A stretch of DNA of 64,000 nucleotides from Nonomuraea angiospora (GTDB lineage: Bacteria > Actinomycetota > Actinomycetes > Streptosporangiales > Streptosporangiaceae). The stretch lies in contig NZ_JADBEK010000001.1 of assembly GCF_014873145.1 (NCBI RefSeq), forward strand, positions 7,068,001-7,132,000. The letters run 5' to 3'. This document shows positions 35,159-43,672 of this stretch, piece after piece. The first letter of the stretch is position 1. The number at the start of each line of letters is the position of its first letter. The notes below the pieces were generated by a model. That model searched no databases and had not been told where the DNA came from. It saw nothing but the letters and a program-made list of their open reading frames with translations. The position numbers and the translations under genes are program-made.

Positions 35159-35620
35159 CTAGGAGACGGATGTGGTGAGCACCGAGGAGTCACCATTGCT
35201 CCACATTCCCCGGATCTTACGCCGGGTTATTTTCCAGTCCGCGTCCGTGCGGCGGAGAGTGTCGTGATAGGTGCCGCCAAGGATGTACTGTCCGCTGCCG
35301 GTCGCTTCCGCGCGCACGTGCTGGGCGATGAAGGTGGCATGGGTGGTGGCCATGTCTCCGTTGACGGTGATGCGGAGATTGCCCACGAGATGCTGGGTCG
35401 CGTCAAGCGGTTCTAGGAACGCTTTGGTTCCCGCGATGATCGCCTCACGGCCGGCGACATTGGCGTTGACGTAGTCGCCTTCGGCTTCCGGGGCATAGCA
35501 GGTCGCGAACAGATCCCAGTCGCGGGCGTCCATGGCGTGCGCGACGGTGTAGATCACCTCGGTGATGGCGGACTTGTCCAACAGTTCTCGAACGGAACCG
35601 GATTCTGCGGAAAATGTCAT
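35159..35620 (-). CDS. SnoaL/NTF2-like protein
   Basis: 153 aa alpha+beta cone fold: LDKSAITEVIYTVAHAMDAR, DWDLFATCYAPEAE, TQHLVGNLRITVNGD, YHDTLRRTDADWKITRRK. This matches the SnoaL_4 group, which includes dehydratases, isomerases and hydrolases on small molecules, often without a known substrate. Stand-alone; 115 bp before the deazaflavin-type oxidoreductase on the same strand, perhaps co-transcribed with it. Confidence 0.8.
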   Translation of the reverse strand: MTFSAESGSVRELLDKSAITEVIYTVAHAMDARDWDLFATCYAPEAEGDYVNANVAGREAIIAGTKAFLEPLDATQHLVGNLRITVNGDMATTHATFIAQHVRAEATGSGQYILGGTYHDTLRRTDADWKITRRKIRGMWSNGDSSVLTTSVS

Positions 35621-35735
35621 GCTGGTTTGCTCCTTGGAAACGAGCGCGCGTCGGCGCTCTGTTACGGCGGCTTGAGGCCGACCACCAGGTTCTTGGTGAG
35701 TTGGATCGTGCTGAGTCAGGGGAATGGCGTGAGCC

Positions 35736-36251
35736 CTATCCGTCTACGCGCTCGAGCACGACAACGGGGATCTGCCTGCCCGCAGCTGCCTCGAACTCGG
35801 CGAACTTCGGGACGAGCGCCACCTCTTTCGCCCACAGTTGCTCACGCTCTTCTCCCTGCGCGAGCCGGGCCATGGCCGGCACGGTCCGCGTGCCCACCTC
35901 GACGGTCACCCGCGGGTGCGCCATGAGATTGCGGACCCACGCCGGATCACGCGGACTGCCGCCGTGGGTTCCGAAGACGGCCCAGCCGTTGTCGACCGGC
36001 TGGAAGAACAACGGGTTGATCCGCTTGCGCCCGCTCCTGGCCCCGATGTTGTGCACCAGGATGAGCCGCATGCCTCGTTCGTCGAAGCCGGGCATCCGGG
36101 GCGGGACAGGGCGGCCGGCGGCGAACTCCGCCTCGCTGCTCCAGGACACGTACCCGGCGTTCGCCCGGAACTCGGCGATGATCCGCTCGTTCCAGGTGCT
36201 GCCGTCCGGCTCGGTGACATCGTTCTCGCTGGTCGTGGACGGATCGGACAT
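35736..36251 (-). CDS. deazaflavin (F420)-dependent nitroreductase-family oxidoreductase
   Basis: 171 aa. The split-barrel signature of the DDN family is clear: WNERIIAEFRANAGYV, MRLILVHNIGARSGRKRINP, WAVFGTHGGSPRDPAWVRNL, HPRVTVEVGTRTVPAMAR. ATG 36251 follows GAGAGGGAAG. Divergent from the TetR gene at 36339, with two near-identical palindromes between, so it is probably repressed by that TetR. Such enzymes reduce quinones, enones or xenobiotics with F420H2. Confidence 0.85.
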   Translation of the reverse strand: MSDPSTTSENDVTEPDGSTWNERIIAEFRANAGYVSWSSEAEFAAGRPVPPRMPGFDERGMRLILVHNIGARSGRKRINPLFFQPVDNGWAVFGTHGGSPRDPAWVRNLMAHPRVTVEVGTRTVPAMARLAQGEEREQLWAKEVALVPKFAEFEAAAGRQIPVVVLERVDG

Positions 36252-36270
36252 GGCTTCCCTCTCACTATCC

Positions 36271-36315
36271 GGAGCATATGCTCCTGTAAGGTAGCACATT
36301 GGGAGCACGTGCTCC
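36271..36315. promoter_or_regulatory. twin TetR-type operators
   Basis: Two perfect 14-bp palindromes, GGAGCATATGCTCC (36271-36284) and GGAGCACGTGCTCC (36302-36315), centres 31 bp apart (about three helical turns), flanked by ATCC/GGAT. They occupy the divergent promoter of the oxidoreductase and TetR genes. Confidence 0.8.
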
Positions 36316-36338
36316 GGATAAGCGGGTAGGCTTGGCCT

Positions 36339-37007
36339 ATGGCAGTGGCTGAACCGGAAGAACCGAAGAGATCGGAAGGCACCACGAGGCGCCGCGCGGT
36401 GCGCGCGGACGCGATCCGCAATCGGGAAGCGATCATCGAGGCCGCCTCGGAAGTCCTGGCCGCACAAGGCACCGCGGTGGACGTGCGCGAGATCGCTGGC
36501 CGCAGCGGAGTGGGCATGGGCACCCTCTACCGGCACTTTCCCAAGAAGGAAGACCTCATCCGGACGGTCCTGCGCAGGGACTTCTCCAAATGGGCGGACT
36601 CCGCACGCCAGGCGGCCATCGAGGCCCGAGACCCCTGGGCGGCCTTGACCGATTTCTACCAGCAAGCCCTCACCGGTTACGCACGGCACAGCGCGATCAT
36701 GGAGAACTTCGCACTGACCTGGTCGGCCCCCGATGTGGCGGGCATCCAGCAGCTTCGCCTGGTCATCGAGGAACTGCGCGCCCGCGCCACGGACGTGCTG
36801 CGCCCCGGCGTGACCACCGACGACCTTCTGCTCCTGCTGGTCTCCCTGGGACACGCCGTCCAGGTCACCGACGAGTGCCGCCCGCACATGTGGAACAGGC
36901 TGCTGCACATCTGTCTCTCCGGGCTGCGTGCCGACCACCGCGAGCTACTGCCCGCCGAGGCGGCACCGGACACCAACTCCTGGACGAGACTACTCCCAGG
37001 ATCGTGA
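36339..37007 (+). CDS. TetR-family repressor
   Basis: 222 aa. HTH at ~25-75 (IRNREAIIEAASEVLAAQGT, VREIAGRSGVGMGTLYRHFP), variable C-terminal ligand domain. Divergent from the DDN-type oxidoreductase, with the twin operators in between; autoregulation is likely. The gene's 3' end runs into resolvase remnants. Confidence 0.88.
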   Translation: MAVAEPEEPKRSEGTTRRRAVRADAIRNREAIIEAASEVLAAQGTAVDVREIAGRSGVGMGTLYRHFPKKEDLIRTVLRRDFSKWADSARQAAIEARDPWAALTDFYQQALTGYARHSAIMENFALTWSAPDVAGIQQLRLVIEELRARATDVLRPGVTTDDLLLLLVSLGHAVQVTDECRPHMWNRLLHICLSGLRADHRELLPAEAAPDTNSWTRLLPGS

Positions 37008-37157
37008 TCAACACCCGCAATCTGGGCTTCTGCGACTGTCACGACATCGGGGTTTGATCAGCGGGCAACTCCGGGCAGAAATGCCTGCTCGTCTGCGGCG
37101 ATGTCATCTGGCAGACCCTGCTGGCCGGGCTGCCGCTTTAGGTGAGACGAGCACATC

Positions 37158-37526
37158 GTGCAGCCCTGGCCACTGCGATACCGCGACGTCGCCCCCGGCC
37201 AGCGCGAGCTGCAGGGCTCCCACGCCCCCTCGGGTGTGGCGTTCACCGTGCTCGCCGCCCTGTCCGGGATGGAACGCGAGTACATCCGCGACCGCACCCT
37301 GGAAGGCCACGAATCCGCCCGCGCCCGCGGCAAGGCCATCGGCGGCGCCGCCGTCACCGACGAGAACATGCCTTCCATGGCCCTGCACCTGCGCGACCAG
37401 GACCTCAGCCTGCGCGACATCGCCGCCCGGCTCGTCATCACCAGCGGCAAGAAGAAGGGCCGCCGCCCCTCGGCCGCGACCGTCCTGCGCATGCTGCGCG
37501 ACCACGACCAGCAGACCGCGACCTGA
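37158..37526 (+). pseudogene. C-terminal fragment of a serine resolvase
   Basis: PSGVAFTVLAALSGMEREYI then RDRTLEGHESARARGKAIGG, followed by an HTH (SLRDIAARLVITSGKKKGRR, SAATVLRMLRDH). It has the E-helix and DNA-binding half but no catalytic N-terminus. It complements the fragment at 33597-33720. The 150 bp upstream hold no gene. Confidence 0.75.
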
Positions 37527-37573
37527 CGGGACAGGCCCCTCACGGCTCGGGGAACGACTGAACGCGGGGAAAG

Positions 37574-38181
37574 CTATTGCAGGCGGATCGCCTCGGCCGC
37601 GCGGCGGCAGACCGGGTACACCGAGTTCCCGCCCGCGTCCAGCCCCTCCACCAGCCGGTCATCGATCACCACGATGTCCCACTCGCCCGGTGCGGCCATC
37701 CCACCACCAGCCCCGTCAGCCACGGCCACGACGTCTCATCGGTGTCGCCGGCCGTCAGCGGGTGGCGGACCCGCACCAGCGACGCGTCCGGGAACGGGTT
37801 CGCCTGCCGGGCCAGCGCTCCCGCCAAGGTCTCCACGCCCAGCTCCAGGTCCGGCTTGGCCAGCGTCTTGTTGACCGTGCCCGCAGCCAGTTCATCGGCC
37901 AGCGCCAGGATGACCGTGTTGCTCGCCGCGAACGCCTCCACCGCGGCCGCGTACTGTCGACCTTCGCGGCCTCGGCCGCGGTCAGGTCCTGGGCCTGCCA
38001 GCGCTCGCCGGTGCTCGGCGGCGGCCTGCCCGGCCACGTCCGGGTCGGCCAGCTCATCCACCTCCTGCAGCAGCAGGATCGTCGGCTGGATCTGGCGGAC
38101 GACCTCGGCCAGCCGCGGCCAGCGTCCCTGCGCCCGCGCCGCGTACTGCGCGTTCTGACTCATCACCGTGATCGTCGCCAT
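37574..38181 (-). pseudogene. mosaic remnant: endonuclease/exonuclease/phosphatase start fused to an unknown protein tail
   Basis: Begins MATITVMSQNAQYAARAQGR then PTILLLQEVDELADPDVAGQ, the N-terminus of an EEP-fold nuclease. It then changes through frameshifts into an unrelated helical tail (YAAAVEAFAASNTVILALAD, PDASLVRVRHPLTAGDTDET) that finishes in another frame as DIVVIDDRLVEGLDAGGNSV to a stop at 37574. Such genes occur on integrative elements; this one is dead. Confidence 0.5.
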
Positions 38182-38194
38182 GGGGTGAGGCTCC

Positions 38195-38539
38195 TCAGTG
38201 GCCCGCAGCCGGCAGGCCGGTCAGCTCCAGGCGGCGGTCGGTCCTCAGCTGGATCTCGCCGTACGGGCTCATGTTCGAGTGGAAGATCGGAGTCAGGCCG
38301 CGCCGGTCGGCGTCGGTGAGCACGTCCCGCCACTCCGGCAGGGCGAGGGTGTCTTGGATCATGAGCGTGTTAATCAGGCCGAGGCAGCTTTGGAGGATAT
38401 GGAGGCACAGCATGCCCAGTTCCTGCTCTTCCCGCCGGTTGGAGGCGAGCTCCCCGCGTTTGCCGAACCGGATGTAGTCGTTGACGCCGTTGTAGTTCTC
38501 CACCACGTTCAGCCCGGATTCGGTCTCCCGCTGCAGGTC
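38195..38539 (-). pseudogene. C-terminal fragment of a Tn3-family transposase
   Basis: ESGLNVVENYNGVNDYIRFG, ASNRREEQELGMLCLHILQS, LINTLMIQDTLALPEWRDVL, TDADRRGLTPIFHSNMSPYG are the conserved end of Tn3 DDE transposases. It is cut at the IS boundary (38539/38540). With the resolvase halves it indicates a former Tn3-type transposon. Confidence 0.85.
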
Positions 38540-39781
38540 TGCGCCTGCCGACAATTCCATCCACGCAGCTCAAGCGGCATGTGAGTACTCGTGGAGGACA
38601 CCGCCAAGCCGGGCTCGTCGGCGTATCTTCAAATTGGTGACTCGCTCTGGCTCCGTGATCGGCTCCGGGGCCGGACGCAGCGGGGCGGCTGGCCAGAGCT
38701 TGATGGGCTCGGTGCCCGTTATAGAACAGTTCATACTTGCGTAGGGCGTGCCGAAGGTGGCGTTCGTTCCAGACGAGGCAGCGGTCGAGAAGCTCGTGGC
38801 GGCAGGACTGCACCCACCGCTCCATGATGGAGTTCATCCGCGGCATCCGAATGCCGGTGAGCACCGTGGTGATGCCGGCCTCGGCGAGGACCTCGTCCAT
38901 GAGGATCGGGAACTTGCCATCCCGATCTCGGAGCAGAAAGCGCGCTCGGCAGCCTGCATCTTCCAGGTCCATCACTAGATTCCTGATCACCTGGGTGGGC
39001 CAGTTCGCACTGGGGTGAGCGGTGGTGCCGAGCACGCGGACGCGTCTGGTGGCGTGCTCGATGACCGCCAGGACGTACTGGCGTTGCCCACTGAGGGTGA
39101 CGGTCTCGATGAAGTCGCAGGCCAATAGGGCGTCGGCTTGCGAGCGCAGAAAGTCGGCCCACGTGGTGGAAGCCCGCTCGGGTGCCGGGTCGAGGCCTGC
39201 CTGTTTGAGGATCTCCCAGACGGTGGACGGCGCGACCTTGATACCAAGCGTGGTGAGCTCTCCGTGGACCCGCCGATAGCCCCAGCTCGGGTTCTCCCGG
39301 ACCAGGCGCAGAATGAGGGCGCGGATGGAGGGGACCGTGGGTGGGCGCCCGGGCCGCTTCGGCCGGCAGATACGGGCGTGACGCCGTCTCATCAGATCGC
39401 GGTGCCAACGCAGGACAGTGTCCGGCCGGACGAGAAGCCTCAACTGGCGCAGAACCTCGCGGGGCAGCGACGTCAGGAGAGCGGCAAGGAAGGCCCGGTC
39501 CTCGGGCGCGAATCGCACTCTGGTGTCGGCGCCGAGTTGGCGTTCAAGGACGGCGATCTGGTGACGCAGGACGAGAATCTCCACATCCTTGTCCCGATCG
39601 CTCATGGGGAGCAACCGCGGCGCGGCGAACGCGTTCGTAACGGTGAGGTAGGCCAGGCGAAGGAGCACAGCGGATCATCCTGCCGTACGCGCTTCCGTCT
39701 TCGGGCGGCCGGAGCTCGCGTACACCACGCGAAGCCCTCACAGAGTCATGACCTGGGCGGATGTAGTTATCGGCAGGCGCA
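38540..39781. mobile_element. insertion sequence with integrase-core transposase
   Basis: 1242 bp between inverted ends TGCGCCTGCCGA... (38540 onward; and complement ending at 39781). The ends match for about 32 bp with several substitutions. Left flank is the Tn3 transposase tail and right flank the group II intron, with no target duplication, so the IS sits at a deletion or recombination junction. A 135-bp piece of the same upstream end occurs at 54351-54485. Confidence 0.75.
38570..39668 (-). pseudogene. integrase-core (DDE) transposase of the 38540 IS, frameshifted near its end
   Basis: GTG 39668 (MLLRLAYLTVTNAF) or ATG 39605 (MSDRDKDVEILVLRHQIAVL) start. HTH region [23 protein letters not shown] core LLACDFIETVTLSGQRQYVL (D), ARFLLRDRDGKFPILMDEVL (D), MNSIMERWVQSCRHELLDRC (E). 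Near 38693 the frame slips; the expected end EPITEPERVTNLKIRRRARL GGVLHEYSHAA continues one base out and stops at 38570. All catalytic residues precede the slip. Confidence 0.8.
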
Positions 39782-40857
39782 AAGTTCGTCGAAACAGCTC
39801 TTATACCAGAACACACCCGGGGTAAACGCAGAGCACACAACCGTGCCTACACACAGGTCGTGCGCGAGATGGCACGGGCCCGCCGCCGCGGTGACCGCGC
39901 CGCCCTGCGCCAGCTGCGCAAGCAGCAGCGTTGTCTGCCCAGCGGGGATCCTGACGATCCCGGCTACCGGCGGCTGCGCTACTGCCGATACGCAGACGAC
40001 CAGATCCTCGGGTTCACCGGTCCCAAAGCCGAGGCCGAGCAGATCAAAGCCCGTCTCACCCAGTTCCTGCGCGATGAACTCCGACTGGAACTGTCCGCGG
40101 ACAAAACCCTGATCACGCACGCCCGAACAGGCGCAGCGCGCTTCCTCGGCTACGACATCACCGTCCAGCACGCCGATCGCAAAGCCACCCGTGGTAAGCG
40201 GTCGATCAACGGCGGTATCGCGTTGCAGGTGCCCACGGCGGTGATCAAGGCCAAGACCAGCCCCTACCTCAAAGGCGGTAAACCCGCGCACCGGTCCCAA
40301 CTGGTGAACGAGAGTGACCACACCATCGTCAACACCTTCGGAGCCGAATACCGGGGTCTGGTCAACTATTACCTGCTGGCCGGCGATGTTTACAAGCTGA
40401 GCCGGGTGCGGTGGGTCATGGAAACCGCACTGCTGAAAACGCTGGCCTGCAAGCACGCCTCGACGGTGTCGAAGATGGCGGCCCGCTACAAGGCCAAGAT
40501 CGATACACCCGACGGGACCCGTACCTGCTTTGAGGCCCGCGTCGAACGCGACGGCAGGAAACCTCTGGTCGCACGGTTCGGTGGACAGCCACCGAAAAAG
40601 AAGAGAAACGCGGTACTGGTGGACCGCAAACCGGTCCCGGGCATCGTCCGGCACAAGGAACTCATCAACCGGCTCCTGACCGGACGATGCGAATCCTGCG
40701 ATCACCAAGGCGAGGTGCAAGTACACCAGGTCCGGAAGATCGCAGACCTCACCAAACCGGGAAGGCCACAGCCCCCATGGATGGAAACCATGGCAAAACG
40801 GCGACGAAAACCCTCATCGTATGCGCCACCTGCCACGACACCATCCATGGACGACAC
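39779..40857 (+). pseudogene. group II intron reverse transcriptase/maturase, N-terminally deleted
   Basis: The frame enters at KFVETALIPEHTRGKRRAHN. It contains the RT active site CRYADDQILGFTGPKAEAEQ, LELSADKTLITHARTGAARF, the maturase X region and an HNH-type zinc motif (LLTGRCESCDHQGEVQVHQV) whose second half (CATCHDTIHG) lies in another frame. So both truncated and frameshifted. Confidence 0.85.
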
Positions 40858-40889
40858 CCCACCGCGACAACCACGCAGCAATCACTGGA

Positions 40890-40923
40890 GAGCCCGTTGC
40901 TCGGAAACGGGCACGGCGGGTTC
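40890..40923 (+). ncRNA. group II intron domain V
   Basis: 34-nt hairpin GAGCCCGTTGCTCGGAAACG then GGCACGGCGGGTTC: GAGCC...GGTTC base, GGAAAC tetraloop region and two-nucleotide bulge arrangement of domain V. Isolated remnant, since upstream ribozyme domains are lost. Confidence 0.75.
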
Positions 40924-40984
40924 GGGAGGGGGCCGTCCGGAAAAGGACCAGCACGCTGGCACCTCGCCGGACGGCCTACCTCGC

Positions 40985-41846
40985 TGAGCTGCGTACCCGG
41001 TCAGCACCAACCGCAGGTGCCGTTCGTTGTAGATCAGCATGCGGCGTCCGCGGCGGCGTCTTCACCACCGTCACGCCCACGCCGGCGAAGACCGCGTCGA
41101 AGACATCAGTGAACTTGGTGTCTCGGTCACGGATGAGGAAGCGAAACGAGCCGGGCCGCTCGCCGAGGTCCATGAGCAGGTTTCGGGCCTGTTGGGCTGT
41201 CCAGGCTCCGGTGGGGTTGGCGGTCGCGCCGAGGATATGCACGCGCCGGGTGGCGACTTCCATGACAATCAGCACGTACAAGCGCTTCAAGGAGATGGTG
41301 TCGATGTGGAAGAAGTCGACGGCCAGCAGTCCTTTCGCCTGGGTGCGTAGGAAGGTCTTCCACGGGGTGTCGGCGTCTCGTGGAGCCGGGCCGACCCACC
41401 GGCTCAGCAGGATCCGGCGTACGGTCGCGTCGCTGACCTGGTAGCCGAGTCGGAGCAGTTCACCGTGCACCCGGCGATATCCCCAGGACGGGTTCTCCCG
41501 CGCCAGGCACATCGCCAACTCCCGGATCTCCTTGCTCATCCGGGGCCGGCCGGACTGGTGCGGATACGTCCATCGGCGTCGGACCATGCGGCGGTGCCAG
41601 GCCAGCAGGGTGCCCGGCGTCACCAGCCGGTGAGCCCTCAACCCGGGTGGTAAGAAGCCGGGATAGCGCGGCCAAGATCGCTCGATCCTCCCAGTCCGGC
41701 TTCGGCCGGGCGACTTGCCTCCGCAATATCGCCACTTCATGCCGCAGCACCACGATCTCGACGTCCTTCGTCGCCTCGCCTTGGCCCAGCAGCACCAGCC
41801 AGCCGAACAACCGAATCATGATCATATACAGGAGACGGACAGACAC
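40985..41846 (-). pseudogene. second integrase-core transposase, broken
   Basis: Starts [20 protein letters not shown] then [20 protein letters not shown], shifts frame near 41660, continues [80 protein letters not shown] and KTPPRTP. The stretch with the catalytic Glu is deleted; the residual end ([17 protein letters not shown]) is in another frame next to the intron. Related to, but distinct from, the 38570 transposase. Confidence 0.8.
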
Positions 41847-41923
41847 AAGAACCGATCTTGCCCGTACCGCCGCATCAGATCGACCTGCAGGTCAAGCGCT
41901 CTGCGATGACTTTTGAAGCGGTA

Positions 41924-42007
41924 CAGGATAGTTGTTCGGCACAGCAGACTCCTTCCAGGAACCAGGGTTCCCCAGAGATCAGGTGTCCACCAAACCGGGC
42001 CAACTCC
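41924..42007. mobile_element. orphan right end of the IS3 element
   Basis: The segment from the OrfA start region (gatagttgttcggcac) to the terminal repeat (41981-42007, ends CCGGGCCAACTCCA) matches 14712-14796 with few changes. No transposase remains. Its end repeat is closer to the opposite end of the 13494 copy at one position, so it derives from a sister copy. Confidence 0.75.
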
Positions 42008-42329
42008 AATACAGCAGACGCACCGGCACAGAACGCGATCTTGCCCGCGTGGCCTCTGGAGGTCAAAGCCGCAGATCAGGTACCACCGGACGAGTTATGA
42101 AGTGGTACAGGGAACCAGAACGGCAGATCGACGAGACGATCTGCGGTTCGACACGGTGCACAAAGACCTCCAAGTCACTCAATATCCGACGGCCGCAAGT
42201 CTTCCACGCTCCCCGCCGCTGCATCTCGGCCTGGTGCTCGAACCGGCTGCCAATCCGCCGGTTCGAGCACCAGGCCCCGGCTGGCGAAGGAGTCGGCGTC
42301 CTGACCCAAGAACCCTACGACCGGATCGG
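42008..42329. other. non-coding stretch with a long inverted repeat
   Basis: No gene seen. It has short similarity to 41844-41926 (GATCTTGCCCG and GAAG-GGTACAGG), as if one sequence had been split by the IS3 end. The inverted repeat at 42228-42276 is listed separately. Confidence 0.4.
42228..42276. repeat. 19-bp perfect inverted repeat, 11-nt spacer
   Basis: Arms GGCCTGGTGCTCGAACCGG (42228-42246) and CCGGTTCGAGCACCAGGCC (42258-42276). It lies 54 bases beyond the 3' end of the SnoaL gene on the minus strand, so it could be its terminator, but it is unusually long and perfect. Confidence 0.85.
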
Positions 42330-42830
42330 TCAGCAGCCGGGCGCGCCGAAGGTATTGCAGAATGTCACCGGATTGCCGTACTCCAGCCCTTTCACCACTC
42401 GCCCGCCGCGCCATTCGAAGTGGTACACGTACACGTTCTGGTAGGGGCGGCCGTCGGCGGTCGTGAAGTCACCGTTGGCCTGGACGAACGACTCCTTGCC
42501 GTCGGCGCTCACGCTCACCTTGACGTTGACGAAGTCGATTCGTCCCATGATCGTGAAGGCGTTCTTCACGTACGCCAGCACCTCGGTCTTGCCTGTGAAG
42601 TGGGCGGCGTCCTCTCTTCGACCGGTGAATGACAGCGGCAGCGTCAGAGTGGCGTCGGCGTCGAAGAGCGCCGACACGGCTTGGAGATCCTTGCGTTCGA
42701 ACGCGAGGATGAGCGCCTTCGTTCGCCGTTTGGTGTCCTGAGCTCGACTCGAAGCTGACGCGGAGGCGGGGAAGGATGCAGCAAGGGCAAAGAGCGCTAT
42801 CGCTAGGGCCAGCATGTTTCGTGTCCTCAT
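42330..42830 (-). CDS. secreted SnoaL-like protein
   Basis: 166 aa from ATG 42830, preceded by GAGGAG. Signal peptide NMLALAIALFALAASFPASA. NTF2-like fold: RTKALILAFERKDLQAVSAL, FDADATLTLPLSFTGRREDA, YVYHFEWRGGRVVKGLEYGN. Exported small-molecule binding or catalytic protein of unknown substrate. Divergent from the TetR at 42919, with two palindromes between, so probably its target. Confidence 0.8.
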   Translation of the reverse strand: MRTRNMLALAIALFALAASFPASASASSRAQDTKRRTKALILAFERKDLQAVSALFDADATLTLPLSFTGRREDAAHFTGKTEVLAYVKNAFTIMGRIDFVNVKVSVSADGKESFVQANGDFTTADGRPYQNVYVYHFEWRGGRVVKGLEYGNPVTFCNTFGAPGC

Positions 42831-42851
42831 GATGCTCCTCGATGACAGTGT

Positions 42852-42882
42852 GATACTGAGTATCCTATGAGATTCGATCTCA
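42852..42882. promoter_or_regulatory. two palindromes in the SnoaL/TetR divergent promoter
   Basis: GATACTGAGTATC (42852-42864) and TGAGATTCGATCTCA (42868-42882), centres 17 bp apart. Likely operators of the TetR at 42919. Confidence 0.6.
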
Positions 42883-42918
42883 TTATGCATCAATGAGGGA
42901 CTCACTAGACTGTCCGGC

Positions 42919-43512
42919 ATGGATCGGCAGCACGGGCTGGCAAGCTCGCTCCGGGAGCTCAAGCAGCAGCGGGCCCGGGAAGCGCTCGTCGAGGCCGCAC
43001 ATGCGTTGTTCGACGAACGCGGCTTTGAGAGGGTCACGGTCACGGACATCGCCGCGCGTGCCGAGGTCGGACGGGCTACGTTCTTCCGCTACTTCGGTGA
43101 CAAGCAGGAGGTCGTCTTCGCCGACGTCGGCGAACTCGATGCGGCGATGGCCGAAGCCGCACGGATCCCCTCCGGCGGCCCGATCGGCGCCTCGATGCCG
43201 GCCGCGCTGGCCTTCGTGCGCGCCGTGGTGGTCTCCTACATGCTGCGCTTGACGGCCGAACCAGACACCTACGCGCGGCACGAGCGACTGGTGGACAGTC
43301 ACCCCGAATTGCAGGCGCGCAGCCTCATCAAACAGCGCCGGTACGCCGAGGCGCTCCGAGGCTTGCTAGAGGACAGAGGAGCTGAGCACGAGACCGCAGC
43401 CATGGCCGCGGAGATCGGTCTGGCCGCCTTCTACGCCGGGCGCAGGATCGCCGGCAACGATCCCGAGCGCCTGCCCGGAGCCGTCGAGGCGGCGTTCGAT
43501 CGCCTTACCTGA
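42919..43512 (+). CDS. TetR-family regulator
   Basis: 197 aa. HTH at ~15-65 (QQRAREALVEAAHALFDERG, TDIAARAEVGRATFFRYFGD), then a helical ligand domain. The ATG lies in a weak SD context. Probably controls the divergent SnoaL gene and itself. A short frame after its stop (43540-43629, ending TRQFFALAESGLL) looks like the tail of a lost gene. Confidence 0.85.
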   Translation: MDRQHGLASSLRELKQQRAREALVEAAHALFDERGFERVTVTDIAARAEVGRATFFRYFGDKQEVVFADVGELDAAMAEAARIPSGGPIGASMPAALAFVRAVVVSYMLRLTAEPDTYARHERLVDSHPELQARSLIKQRRYAEALRGLLEDRGAEHETAAMAAEIGLAAFYAGRRIAGNDPERLPGAVEAAFDRLT

Positions 43513-43672
43513 CTGCTCCTCTGCCGTCGGTGTTCCACATGCCGACGATCTGACCGTCGAGGACATCACAGACCGCGCCTATACCGCCACCCGCCAATTC
43601 TTCGCCCTGGCGGAGAGCGGCCTCCTCTAACCCGGCCATGATGTCCCGACGGCAGCATCAAGGCCGCCTCGC

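Larger units (their letters stand above)
39779..40981 (+). mobile_element. 5'-truncated group II intron (RT C-terminal part to domain VI)
   Basis: Holds the 3' two thirds of the intron-encoded protein, domain V (40890-40923) and a domain-VI-like hairpin (GGCCGTCCGG ... CCGGACGGCC) ending near 40981. The ribozyme domains I-III and the RT N-terminus are missing, removed at the IS junction. On the right it continues into a broken transposase gene, the presumed insertion target. Confidence 0.7.

Noticed and set aside
42228..42276. Possible CRISPR repeat unit or tRNA (GGTTCGAGC resembles a T-loop)
   Set aside because: A single inverted repeat with no spacer array, and no acceptor or anticodon arms.
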